Positions 1 to 6,890 of a DNA stretch of 13,376 nt are shown here, piece by piece. The DNA lies in contig CAJPSI010000014.1 in NCBI GenBank assembly GCA_905373275.1, forward strand, positions 1 to 13,376, given 5' to 3'. Position 1 is the stretch's first letter, and each line of letters begins with the position of its first letter. This stretch comes from Candidatus Saccharibacteria bacterium UBA1103 (GTDB taxonomy: Bacteria; Patescibacteriota; Saccharimonadia; Saccharimonadales; Saccharimonadaceae). Both the position numbers and the translations under genes were made by a program. The notes under the pieces were generated by a model, which saw nothing but the letters and a program-made list of their open reading frames with translations, was not told the origin of the DNA and ran no database searches.

Positions 1-641
1 CCCGCACCAAGCTCAAAGGAGTTGAGGATTTCCCTCAGCTGACCGATCCTACCTACGAAATTACCCGCCACCACGAAACGCAAGTTGCCCGCCGTATGAG
101 TTCGCCGCCAATGCTCCCGGATATCCTCGGCAGTGATATTGGGGATAGAGTCCAACCCCTCTTGAAAAGTCTTCGTATCATCACCCATTGCCTGTGCCAC
201 TCGTGGCCATAGCACCCGATCAGCCTGCGACAAATAACCAATCAGCTCACTCCGTACTGCTCCAACCTCCGAGGCAAAGTCGTCTTGATTAAAATGAGGC
301 TGACAAATAGCGTACTTCTGTAGCCCCAGCACCCGACTCCACTCGAAGTCGGCACAGGTTGCCTCATAGACCATCGAGACATCATCAGTGTAGGCATTAT
401 AGATCGCCCCGTTCTTAGTAAATGTAGCGTCGTACTCATGCGCCGTAGCGAAGCCATCGCTCGCCCCGAAAGCCATATGCTCCATGATATGCGCTGTCTG
501 CGACTTGTGCTGATAATCCAGCACATAGCGATTCCCGGCTCGGAACTGAAACTGACTCGCCATGACCGGGGCACCCGGCACATTGACGATCAGCCCCCTA
601 CCGCCACTCTTTAGCTGATATTCACTGACCTCATGCTGCAT
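1..641 (-). CDS. M16 family zinc peptidase, second of a tandem pair (3' part missing at window edge)
   Basis: Open from an ATG at 639-641 to the left edge without a stop, giving 213 residues of the N-terminal half of a pitrilysin/M16 metallopeptidase. The inverted zinc motif HIMEH is at residues 51-55 (His51, Glu54, His55) and the third ligand is Glu132 in AVRSEL, 77 residues after His55, the usual M16 spacing. It aligns without gaps over its whole visible length with the protease encoded just upstream; both share FRAG, TKNGA, CADFEW, ICQP, VRSEL, VAQ and VAG blocks. An AGGTGA Shine-Dalgarno sequence begins in the stop codon of that gene, and only 15 nt separate the two, so they are co-transcribed. 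M16 enzymes cut peptides inside a closed chamber; the substrate here is unknown. The C-terminal half lies outside the window, so whether it is complete cannot be seen. Confidence 0.9.
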   Translation of the reverse strand, partial: MQHEVSEYQLKSGGRGLIVNVPGAPVMASQFQFRAGNRYVLDYQHKSQTAHIMEHMAFGASDGFATAHEYDATFTKNGAIYNAYTDDVSMVYEATCADFEWSRVLGLQKYAICQPHFNQDDFASEVGAVRSELIGYLSQADRVLWPRVAQAMGDDTKTFQEGLDSIPNITAEDIREHWRRTHTAGNLRFVVAGNFVGRIGQLREILNSFELGA

Positions 642-656
642 AACTTATTTGTTCAC

Positions 657-1940
657 CTAGAAGAGCTGCTTCAGCTTCGCTTGCAGCTGATTAGCCATTT
701 TATTGTCCGTTGCCCCATATAGCCCAATCGTCCAGATATTAGCATCAAAGAACTGTCGAACCAGCTCTACCATCTGCTCCCTAGTCACACCGTTAATTTT
801 ATCCGGCTCGTCGTTATAATCTTTGATCAGACCATCATACAACCAGCGACCGGATAAATATCTGGCCAGCTGCCCCGTCGTCTGGATACCCATCCGGTAG
901 CGTCCCAGGGCGTAAGATTTGGCGTCGGCTAACTCCTGCTCGGTAATGTCGCCCCGCTTGACCTTATCCAGCTCTCTGACAGCCAGGTCAAAGAAAGCCG
1001 GCAACTGCTCAGCATTAGCCCGACCGTCCAGGTACCACTCAGTATTATACTTACTACTGCTACAGCCGACCGTGCAACTGTACAGTAACCCCTTGTCCCG
1101 AGCTTGCCCGTAGATCCGAGAGCTCATCGTCCCGCTCAGGATGTGCTCAAGCGCCGACATAGCCTCGCACTCCTCGTCGGTTAACTCTCGATTCTGCTCC
1201 ATGCAGAAAGTAAAAGAGATGGCGGGCACGTCTTTACGTTTGATCACGGTGGGCTTGGCGGCATGAAGCACGTCGCAAGGTAGCTCTCGCCACTCGCCAC
1301 CCGTCGGCAGATCAAACTTCTCCAGCTCAGCATAGAGCCGGTCGAGACTATCCGTGAAGTCGCCCGCTACGATAAAGTGCATATTCTCAGCCCGGTGAGT
1401 CAGGCGGTAATGCTCCTTGATATCTTTAAGCGAGATGTTATCCAGTGACTCTATATGCTCGGGATAAGTCTTTTGCTTGTCACCCAGTGTCTGTGCCACT
1501 TTAGGACTAAGCATCCGCCAGGGCTGTGACAAGTAATTAGTCAGCTCACTCCGAACGGTACTCATCTCCGCCTTGAAGGACTGCTCAGTAAAGTAGGGTT
1601 GGCAGATCTCATAGCGCATCAACTCCATGATTCGCTGCCACTCAAAGTCGGCACAGTAGGCATCATAACCTATATAGTAGGAACCGGTGCCGGCATTGCT
1701 GCTCGCCCCGTTCTTGGTGACGGCCAGCTCCTTCTTAATCGGATCACGGTATTTATCATTGACTCGGCACATCATATGCTCCAGCACATGTGCCACTTGT
1801 ATCTTGTGATCAAAGTCGACCCCGTAGCGATAGCCCGCTCGGAATTCAAAATCCATCGAGACGACCGGAGCATCAGCCACACTGATGATCAGCCCCTTGC
1901 TACCTCGCTTGGTAGTATACTCAGATACGTCGTATTTCAT
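657..1940 (-). CDS. M16 family zinc peptidase (pitrilysin-like), complete
   Basis: A 427-residue protein with the normal length of a two-domain M16B peptidase. The inverted zinc motif HVLEH is at residues 51-55, and Glu132 (VRSEL) is the expected third ligand. The C-terminal half carries the family signature MSSRIYGQARDKGLLYS near 272-288, matching the usual S-R-L/I...R-xx-G-L-x-Y block that completes the active site across the two halves. No signal peptide or membrane segment is visible, so it probably acts in the cytoplasm. The start ATG overlaps the lysS stop (ATGA, 1937-1940) and has no clear ribosome site, which points to translational coupling with lysS. A second, paralogous M16 gene follows 15 nt downstream. 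M16 proteins often work as pairs in which one member has lost the zinc site; here both keep it. Confidence 0.92.
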   Translation of the reverse strand: MKYDVSEYTTKRGSKGLIISVADAPVVSMDFEFRAGYRYGVDFDHKIQVAHVLEHMMCRVNDKYRDPIKKELAVTKNGASSNAGTGSYYIGYDAYCADFEWQRIMELMRYEICQPYFTEQSFKAEMSTVRSELTNYLSQPWRMLSPKVAQTLGDKQKTYPEHIESLDNISLKDIKEHYRLTHRAENMHFIVAGDFTDSLDRLYAELEKFDLPTGGEWRELPCDVLHAAKPTVIKRKDVPAISFTFCMEQNRELTDEECEAMSALEHILSGTMSSRIYGQARDKGLLYSCTVGCSSSKYNTEWYLDGRANAEQLPAFFDLAVRELDKVKRGDITEQELADAKSYALGRYRMGIQTTGQLARYLSGRWLYDGLIKDYNDEPDKINGVTREQMVELVRQFFDANIWTIGLYGATDNKMANQLQAKLKQLF

Positions 1941-3439
1941 AGCTTAACATCAGGATAAATCTTGCGAGTAACCCGGTCAATCTCGTGGCGCATGGTCGGG
2001 AAAGGTACACCCTCACGGGCCGTCACTCCCTCAAAAACCCAGAAAACTCTCTCAGCGTAGCCCCAACCGCAAGCCGGTGGCATGCCGTACTCCAGCATCT
2101 CGACGAAATCAATATCCATCATCATTGCCTCGTCATCACCGGCATCACGCATCTGTTGTTGCTCCTGGAATCGACTTAGCTGATCTAGCGGGTCATTCAG
2201 CTCGGAGTAGCCGTTGCCCAGCTCGGATCCGGCAATGATCGGCTGAAAGCGCTGCACACTCCGACCGTCAGGATTAGCCTTGCTGAGCGGCGAGATGAAC
2301 TTGGGCGTATTGACCAGCCAAACCGGCCCGGCGACTGTCTTTCGGACTTTCTTCCATAGCCTGTCTATACCGCGAGAGATATTGTCCGCCTTGCCCACCT
2401 CCAGCTGGTTCTCCTTAAGCTTGAGCTTCACTTCATCCAAGTTGGTATGATAAACATCCAGGTCGTAGTGCTTCTTGATCACCTCGGCATAATCCCAGAC
2501 CGGCCAATCTTGATCCAGATCGACATCGAAGTCACCAATCTGAAACCGCATCTTACCAAAAGTCTGCCGGATCACGTAGCGATACATATTCTCCATGAAA
2601 CGCATGCCGTCCTGCCAATCCCAGTAAGCATGGTACCACTCCATCGCTATATGCTCCGGTAAGTGCTCGTCGTCAATCCCTTCATTACGAAAGCGCGGTC
2701 CGATGTCGTAGACCCGTTCATACCCTGCCCCTAGCAGTCGTTTTAGTGGTAGCTCATGACTTATTCTCAGGTACAGATCCTGATTCAGGGCATCCATATG
2801 AGTACGAAAAGCCGTCGCATCCGCTCCGCCGGTAGTATGCTCAAGCACCGGACCGTTAATCTCGATAAAGCCATGTTCGTTCAAGAAGTCCCTGGTCGCC
2901 TGCCAAAACTTTGACCGACGGATGAAGCGCTGACGCACCCCAGGATTGACATTCATGTCGATGTAGCGTCGGCGCAGACGCTCTTCCTTATTTGTGAAGC
3001 CTTGCCGCTCGGGCATGGGACGCAGAGACTTGACTAATAAGCGGAGCCGGGTGGTCGCTAGCGACACTTCGCCCGTCTTCGTCTTGATCACCTTACCCGT
3101 TGCTTGGACGAAATCGCCCGTATCCAGTAGGTTAAGCTGCTTGATGCCGAGCTGTGACTGCTCGGGGGCTAGCTCCTCCAGCTGCCCCGCCTGGATGAAC
3201 AGCTGCAAGCGACCGGTCATGTCGCTGATGACGATGAAGGCCAGCTTGCCGAACTTGCGCAGTCCGACGATCCGCCCCACCACCGTCTGAGTAGTATCCG
3301 CCAGCTCGTCAAACCGAGGCTCCACCTCGCCGGCACCAATCGTCCGCTCGGTATGAGCCGGATAAGGATCAACGCCGAGCCGGCGCAGAGTCTCCAGCTT
3401 TTTTAATCTCTCATCACGAAAATCTGCCAAAGTTGCCAT
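1937..3439 (-). CDS. lysS: Lysyl-tRNA synthetase, class II
   Basis: LysRS attaches lysine to tRNA-Lys in the cytoplasm. An OB-fold anticodon-binding domain occupies about residues 50-135 (VVGRIVGLRKFGKLAFIV), followed by the class II core. Motif 2 is FRNEGIDDEHLPEHIAMEWY at about 250-269, and motif 3 keeps its GxGxxxR as GWGYAER at 458-464, although the sequence around it (PPACGWGYAERVFW) differs from the common GLGIGIDRL form. The chosen ATG at 3437-3439 gives 500 residues, beginning MATLADFRDERL. An in-frame ATG 12 nt upstream (3449-3451) overlaps a perfect TATAAT box and would lie upstream of the transcript. The gene heads an operon with two M16 peptidases and overlaps the first by 4 nt. 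Confidence 0.95.
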   Translation of the reverse strand: MATLADFRDERLKKLETLRRLGVDPYPAHTERTIGAGEVEPRFDELADTTQTVVGRIVGLRKFGKLAFIVISDMTGRLQLFIQAGQLEELAPEQSQLGIKQLNLLDTGDFVQATGKVIKTKTGEVSLATTRLRLLVKSLRPMPERQGFTNKEERLRRRYIDMNVNPGVRQRFIRRSKFWQATRDFLNEHGFIEINGPVLEHTTGGADATAFRTHMDALNQDLYLRISHELPLKRLLGAGYERVYDIGPRFRNEGIDDEHLPEHIAMEWYHAYWDWQDGMRFMENMYRYVIRQTFGKMRFQIGDFDVDLDQDWPVWDYAEVIKKHYDLDVYHTNLDEVKLKLKENQLEVGKADNISRGIDRLWKKVRKTVAGPVWLVNTPKFISPLSKANPDGRSVQRFQPIIAGSELGNGYSELNDPLDQLSRFQEQQQMRDAGDDEAMMMDIDFVEMLEYGMPPACGWGYAERVFWVFEGVTAREGVPFPTMRHEIDRVTRKIYPDVKL

Positions 3440-3449
3440 AACAGAGTAC

Positions 3450-3455
3450 ATTATA
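3450..3455 (-). promoter_or_regulatory. -10 box of the lysS operon promoter
   Basis: A consensus TATAAT on the minus strand ends 10 nt before the ATG at 3437-3439. Normal spacing from the -10 box to the start of transcription leaves a leader of only about 2-4 nt, so the mRNA would be nearly leaderless. There is no good -35 match 16-18 bp upstream; that position falls inside the inverted repeat at 3468-3497. Confidence 0.55.
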
Positions 3456-3467
3456 GCATGTAGATAC

Positions 3468-3497
3468 TTAATACCTGCGCCATGACGCAGGTATTAA
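3468..3497. repeat. Perfect 12-bp inverted repeat upstream of lysS
   Basis: TTAATACCTGCG (3468-3479), a 6-nt spacer CCATGA, then its exact reverse complement CGCAGGTATTAA (3486-3497). It lies between the end of the hypothetical gene (stop at 3594-3596) and the lysS -10 box, covering the place where a -35 box would be. It could be the transcription terminator of the upstream gene, although it lacks a proper U-tract on that strand (it is followed by GTATCT). It could also be an operator bound by a dimeric regulator of lysS. The sequence alone does not decide. Confidence 0.7.
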
Positions 3498-3593
3498 AAC
3501 AGGATGACTCCACACATATGATTTTAGGCTTCAATCAGATCCTAGCTATCTAGCAAAGTACCACGATTCCGACAGCAACTCATTGGTGATGAT

Positions 3594-4940
3594 TCAGTTA
3601 TGCCCGGTTCGGCATTTTCGGCCTCCTGCATCTCTGTTTTTTATGGTATCCACCATATCATGCATACTTCCATCCCATTTATTCACCGTATAGTAATACA
3701 CTTTCTCGCTATCCGCATACTTCTCGGTATTTTGGCGGAGCTCATCCTCGCTAAGCTTTGCCACCCGGTGCTCGGCACTACGAGCGATAATCCACCTATA
3801 CAGCATATTACCTTCTCTACTCACACCCAAATCTCTAATAGTAAAGTTCTCCTTAGCCTCAGCTCCATCAAAGTACCGATCAACCTGCTCAACCATCCGG
3901 TCAATTAGTCCTAGCTTCCGCTCATAGTCAGCCACATCGCCACTTTCACCCATATCTTTGGCTATTGACCATGCTTCCAATGAACTACTATCCGCAATCC
4001 GAAGAATCTTCTTTATCGGTTCATCATCCTGAAGCTTTTTCCTCAGATGGTATAAAGTGATCACACCGACACAGCCACTATCGGCATGCTCCACACAACT
4101 AAAATATCGGGTAGAATCAGCTGCATTATTAACGAGTATATTACCACCCAATTCATCCAAGTTATAGGTTGCTAGCCACACTATGGCATTGCTTTGCGCT
4201 GCGTCGATATCATCATCACTGTTACCAGCGTCAAATAAATCATGAACAGCGTCCAGCGTCTCAACCAGCTTAATGTTATCCGGGCTTTCCTCAATATCCC
4301 GTTGCAACAGTTCTCTCTGCAACAGTTCGTCAGGCGTCCAGCCGGGATTGGCGTACAACTGAACGACCAAGTCACGCCCGGCATCAGCATTATCTAACGC
4401 TTTTTGACGATATCGATTAATGTCCAGTTCAGACTTATTATCGTTTCGCAAATAATCGCCGTATACACTAAAACCATATAGCCCTGATACTTGTTCAAAT
4501 ATCCTTGCCCGAACTTCTTCACTGGCTTTAGAGCCTTGATCCTGCCAAGCAGAGTTATGGGCTAGCCTCTCGGCAGGAGATTCTTTAGGATCAGTATCTT
4601 GCGGCTTTGCCACTTCTGCCCTAGGTTCATCTTGTCCGGTTTGGCTAGGTTTAACTGACCCTCTCTCTTCTACGGACTGCCCAGTCAAGGCAACCTTGGC
4701 AACAACCCTCTCTTTAGTCTGCCTGGTAGTAGCCGTAGTCTCTTGCACAGGCTCCACCTCCGGTCGCCGTCCTTGGTTGGGCCGCTCGGGCTCAAGGTTA
4801 TCAGCGGCTTCTTGATCTTTCGCCTGATTGCTACTTTGCCGTTTCACCAGCTCCGAGAAAGGCGTAAACCAATCATCGACACTTAAATCAAGAATGTCAA
4901 TGAACCGGTAGTCATCATTAGGATGGTTCTTGTTACTCAT
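3594..4940 (-). CDS. Hypothetical hydrophilic protein, unknown family
   Basis: A 448-residue protein I do not recognise. Residues 1-35 (DYRFIDILDLSVDDWFTPF) look like a short amphipathic or hydrophobic segment. Residues 36-140 are low-complexity, rich in E, Q, K, T and P, and probably disordered. Residues 141-435 look folded and mostly helical. There is no signal peptide and no membrane helix, so it should be cytoplasmic. It contains a small internal duplication (ELLQR repeated at about 206-214, reflected in the DNA as two TGCAACAGTTC copies 15 nt apart). Cysteines are few (282, 290, 443). Codon choice looks more A/T-ending than in the neighbouring synthetase genes. It is a single-gene transcript with its own promoter, sharing its upstream region with the oppositely oriented membrane protein gene. 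No function can be assigned. Confidence 0.75.
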   Translation of the reverse strand: MSNKNHPNDDYRFIDILDLSVDDWFTPFSELVKRQSSNQAKDQEAADNLEPERPNQGRRPEVEPVQETTATTRQTKERVVAKVALTGQSVEERGSVKPSQTGQDEPRAEVAKPQDTDPKESPAERLAHNSAWQDQGSKASEEVRARIFEQVSGLYGFSVYGDYLRNDNKSELDINRYRQKALDNADAGRDLVVQLYANPGWTPDELLQRELLQRDIEESPDNIKLVETLDAVHDLFDAGNSDDDIDAAQSNAIVWLATYNLDELGGNILVNNAADSTRYFSCVEHADSGCVGVITLYHLRKKLQDDEPIKKILRIADSSSLEAWSIAKDMGESGDVADYERKLGLIDRMVEQVDRYFDGAEAKENFTIRDLGVSREGNMLYRWIIARSAEHRVAKLSEDELRQNTEKYADSEKVYYYTVNKWDGSMHDMVDTIKNRDAGGRKCRTGHN

Positions 4941-5000
4941 GAGATCTTATCTGATAATCCTTTCTATGGCTGATAACCAACTATACTTAACTTGATTTAC

Positions 5001-5029
5001 ACATTAGCATAATTTTGCCGTTGTGTCAA
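5001..5029 (-). promoter_or_regulatory. Promoter of the 448-residue hypothetical gene
   Basis: On the minus strand a perfect TTGACA (5024-5029) is followed after exactly 17 bp by TAATGT (5001-5006), preceded by TG one base earlier (extended -10, TGC-TAATGT). Transcription would start near 4994, leaving a leader of about 55 nt. The leader has AAAGGA but about 17 nt from the ATG, farther than usual for a ribosome site. Confidence 0.55.
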
Positions 5030-5218
5030 TCTCAAGTCTACATTAACGCCCCTTCCTTACCCAAGGTTGAATAGATGAGTAATTATGTCCTCCCGGTAAG
5101 TAGTTTACCCAAGTATCAGCTGAACAGGCCGCAGTACAACACTTAACGTTATGCTCACCTAAGTAGAGAAAACTGCGTAATCATGCTTCATTGTGATTAG
5201 TTAGTTTCACCAACATCG

Positions 5219-5246
5219 GCTGGACAGGCCCCACAGCATGTCCAGC
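5219..5246. repeat. Perfect 8-bp hairpin within the repeat array
   Basis: GCTGGACA (5219-5226) and TGTCCAGC (5239-5246) are exact reverse complements around a 12-nt loop rich in C and A. It sits at the core of the second repeat unit. There is no T-run after it on either strand, so it does not look like an intrinsic terminator; a folded RNA or a cruciform binding site are alternatives. Confidence 0.6.
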
Positions 5247-5321
5247 ATCCAGCAGATACTGAGACTAGGTTATTTGCAGGAAAGTAATCGTACTCAGGGT
5301 ACTATCTTGAGTAGACAACAA

Positions 5322-5381
5322 GGCGATGTATCCTGCTGGGCTGCTGGGCTGCTGGACAAGCTCACAGTATGACACATCGCC
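5322..5381. repeat. Inverted repeat enclosing an 8-bp tandem triplet
   Basis: GGCGATGTATC (5322-5332) faces GACACATCGCC (5371-5381; 10 of 11 bases complementary). An exact complement, GATACATCGCC, occurs again at 5471-5481 in the next repeat unit, so the left arm could pair with either. Between the first two arms lie three consecutive 8-bp units, CTGCTGGG, CTGCTGGG and CTGCTGGA (5333-5356), a likely slippage-prone tract. Confidence 0.6.
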
Positions 5382-5579
5382 CTTTCCTTGCTTAAGGTTA
5401 ATCAATAAGTCACTACGTCTTCTCAGTAAATGAACTTGGTCTAAGTATCAGCTGGGCGGGCTCACAGCATGATACATCGCCCTTTCCCAGCCTAAGTTAG
5501 CCTTGTATTTATAACAACTATATCGTACAGTAACAGTAGTAAGCTAAGTGTGAAGGAGGCAAAGCGCCGGAGGTCTAAT

Positions 5580-6722
5580 ATGGGGACATACGATAGTTAT
5601 CAGAGTAATAATATTATTGATCAGGATCTGCAAGATACCGAGCGCCTGCCTCAGCTGACCGATACAGCCTGGCGATACCAAGACTATCCTGCCTACGCCA
5701 CCGGCCCCCGGCAGTATAGCTATGGCGACTACGAGCAGGCTGAAACCGAGCCAAATTCCCGAGATAAGCTGCTCCGCCGCATGGCTATTATCACCTCTAC
5801 CCTGGCGATCATCTCCGCCGGGGCGGTCGTCGGCAAGAACTACCTGGCGTCACATGGTAGCAGCATGGCTCAGCCCGCCGCCACCGTCAGCGAGAATAGT
5901 GTGCTGGGTAATACCGACGACAGCGCTAATAGTGGTAGCGAGATACCCGGCACACCCACGGTCAATAATGACGGTAGCGCCGGCAATAATCAGAGTATAA
6001 ACCCACCGTCTCAGCCTGACCCGAAGAATGTTCTACCGAGCTTCGAGACTCTGAAGCCAACTGACTACAAATGCTATCTCATCGACGACAAGGGCAATAA
6101 AGTCGAGAAGGTCTATCACTTTGACGACGACAAGTATCGCCAGCAAAGATATACCAATAGCGACTACACCGCCGACATCAAGCGTTCGTCGGTCGACGAC
6201 ATAGTAAATATGTACCATGAATTCACCGGCAATAGTGGCAACCTGCAGGATGTAATGGAGTACGAATGGAATAGGAACGGCTCGGGGAGTTCTCCTATTA
6301 TGACCGCCCTAGCTAATGCCGGATATTGTTACTCGGATCATCAAATCATAAGCAACCGCTCAATTTACGTAGTCTACGATTTTAATGAGGGTGTTTACAA
6401 AGATTCAATTAAGTTTGATAGCCAGGTTCCTCATAATACGGCAATCTTTATTACCTCAAACGGCACTATTGATTTAGATTTTCATCAACCTAACGAGACT
6501 GCTGGTCATAGGATTATACAAGTTGACAAGCCCTTCGTAATCGCCTTTCCGATGATCAATAACGTAACCGCCCTTGTCGAATCAGATGAGCTTCCCACGG
6601 TTAGTGAGGCTTATGCTGTACTAAGGCCAATTATGAAGGCGTACGACAAAGAATTTCCCACTGAGTACAACGAGAAGCATGTCGCACCAAGAGTATTTAT
6701 GCCTTCTCAAGAAGATCTATAG
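5580..6722 (+). CDS. Single-pass (type II) membrane protein with exported C-terminal domain, unknown family
   Basis: A 380-residue protein I cannot assign. The ATG at 5580-5582 is preferred because GGAGG (5569-5573) lies 6 nt before it; an in-frame GTG at 5550 would add ten residues, swallow that ribosome site and has none of its own. Residues 1-64 are cytoplasmic, acidic and rich in Tyr, Ser and Gln. LLRR at 64-67 precedes one membrane helix at about 68-86 (MAIITSTLAIISAGAVVG), giving an N-in, C-out topology. Residues 95-150 are a Ser/Asn/Pro/Gly linker, and 155-380 form a compact domain with only two cysteines (165, 250). From about 6330 codons turn noticeably more A/T-rich. It converges on the CHAP protein gene, and its cytoplasmic tail resembles that protein's Tyr/Ser/Asp-rich N-terminus in composition only. 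A role at the cell surface is inferred. Confidence 0.8.
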   Translation: MGTYDSYQSNNIIDQDLQDTERLPQLTDTAWRYQDYPAYATGPRQYSYGDYEQAETEPNSRDKLLRRMAIITSTLAIISAGAVVGKNYLASHGSSMAQPAATVSENSVLGNTDDSANSGSEIPGTPTVNNDGSAGNNQSINPPSQPDPKNVLPSFETLKPTDYKCYLIDDKGNKVEKVYHFDDDKYRQQRYTNSDYTADIKRSSVDDIVNMYHEFTGNSGNLQDVMEYEWNRNGSGSSPIMTALANAGYCYSDHQIISNRSIYVVYDFNEGVYKDSIKFDSQVPHNTAIFITSNGTIDLDFHQPNETAGHRIIQVDKPFVIAFPMINNVTALVESDELPTVSEAYAVLRPIMKAYDKEFPTEYNEKHVAPRVFMPSQEDL

Positions 6723-6734
6723 CTTGCGTTCTAT

Positions 6735-6770
6735 TTATCTGAAGCAACACGATAGATAAGCTAGTTTTTT
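6735..6770 (+). terminator. Probable intrinsic terminator after the 380-residue membrane protein
   Basis: TTATCT (6735-6740) and AGATAA (6754-6759) can pair, and a run of six T (6765-6770) follows 5 nt later. The stem is short and A/T-rich, so it is a weak candidate; alternative pairing of TAGCTT (6720-6725) with AAGCTA (6758-6763) would bring the stem closer to the T-run. No clear terminator for the converging CHAP gene was seen in the rest of 6771-6890. Confidence 0.45.
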
Positions 6771-6890
6771 GTCGGGTTCCGCAGACGTCTCGAGCTCGTA
6801 TTTGTTTAGCTTAACATCACGGAACAAGTTTTAACACGCTGCGACTATCCTTTCGAAGAGGAAGAGACTCCAGGCAATAGAAAACCTCTA

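Larger units (their letters stand above)
5047..5490. repeat. Array of degenerate repeats, about 100 bp each, in the divergent intergenic region
   Basis: The stretch between two divergent genes holds no convincing coding frame but several related segments. The clearest pair is 5351-5387 and 5451-5487: 32 of 37 positions are identical at a spacing of exactly 100 bp, and all five differences are transitions. A wider, weaker match joins about 5047-5140 with 5377-5475 (CGCCCCTTCCTT / CGCCCTTTCCTT, AAGGTT, then AAGTATCAGCTG in both). A GCTGxxCAGGC...CAGCATG-type core recurs near 5119, 5219, 5351 and 5451, so about four units can be recognised. Units are too diverged and lack spacers of constant size, and there are no cas genes, so it is not a CRISPR array. 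It may be a family of small RNAs, a protein-binding array or decayed tandem duplications. Confidence 0.6.

Noticed and set aside
53..583. Two minus-strand open frames of 62 and 113 codons at the left end
   Set aside because: They are rich in Arg, Ser and Trp with no recognisable domain, and lie out of frame with the M16 reading frame (1-641), which matches its paralogue residue by residue.
1940..1952. Shared 13-mer TAGCTTAACATCA at 1940 and about 6809
   Set aside because: A 13-base match is expected about once by chance in a window of this size, and the flanks do not match.
5047..5490. CRISPR array
   Set aside because: Repeat copies are strongly diverged, unit boundaries are not sharp, spacers are not of uniform length and no cas gene is present.
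5550..5579. GTG at 5550 as the start of the 380-residue membrane protein
   Set aside because: It has no ribosome site upstream, while a GGAGG is ideally placed before the ATG at 5580.
6784..6798. Adjacent short palindromes AGACGTCT and CGAGCTCG in the convergent spacer
   Set aside because: Each is only 8 bp, with no T-run and no relation to a promoter; too weak to call an operator or terminator.
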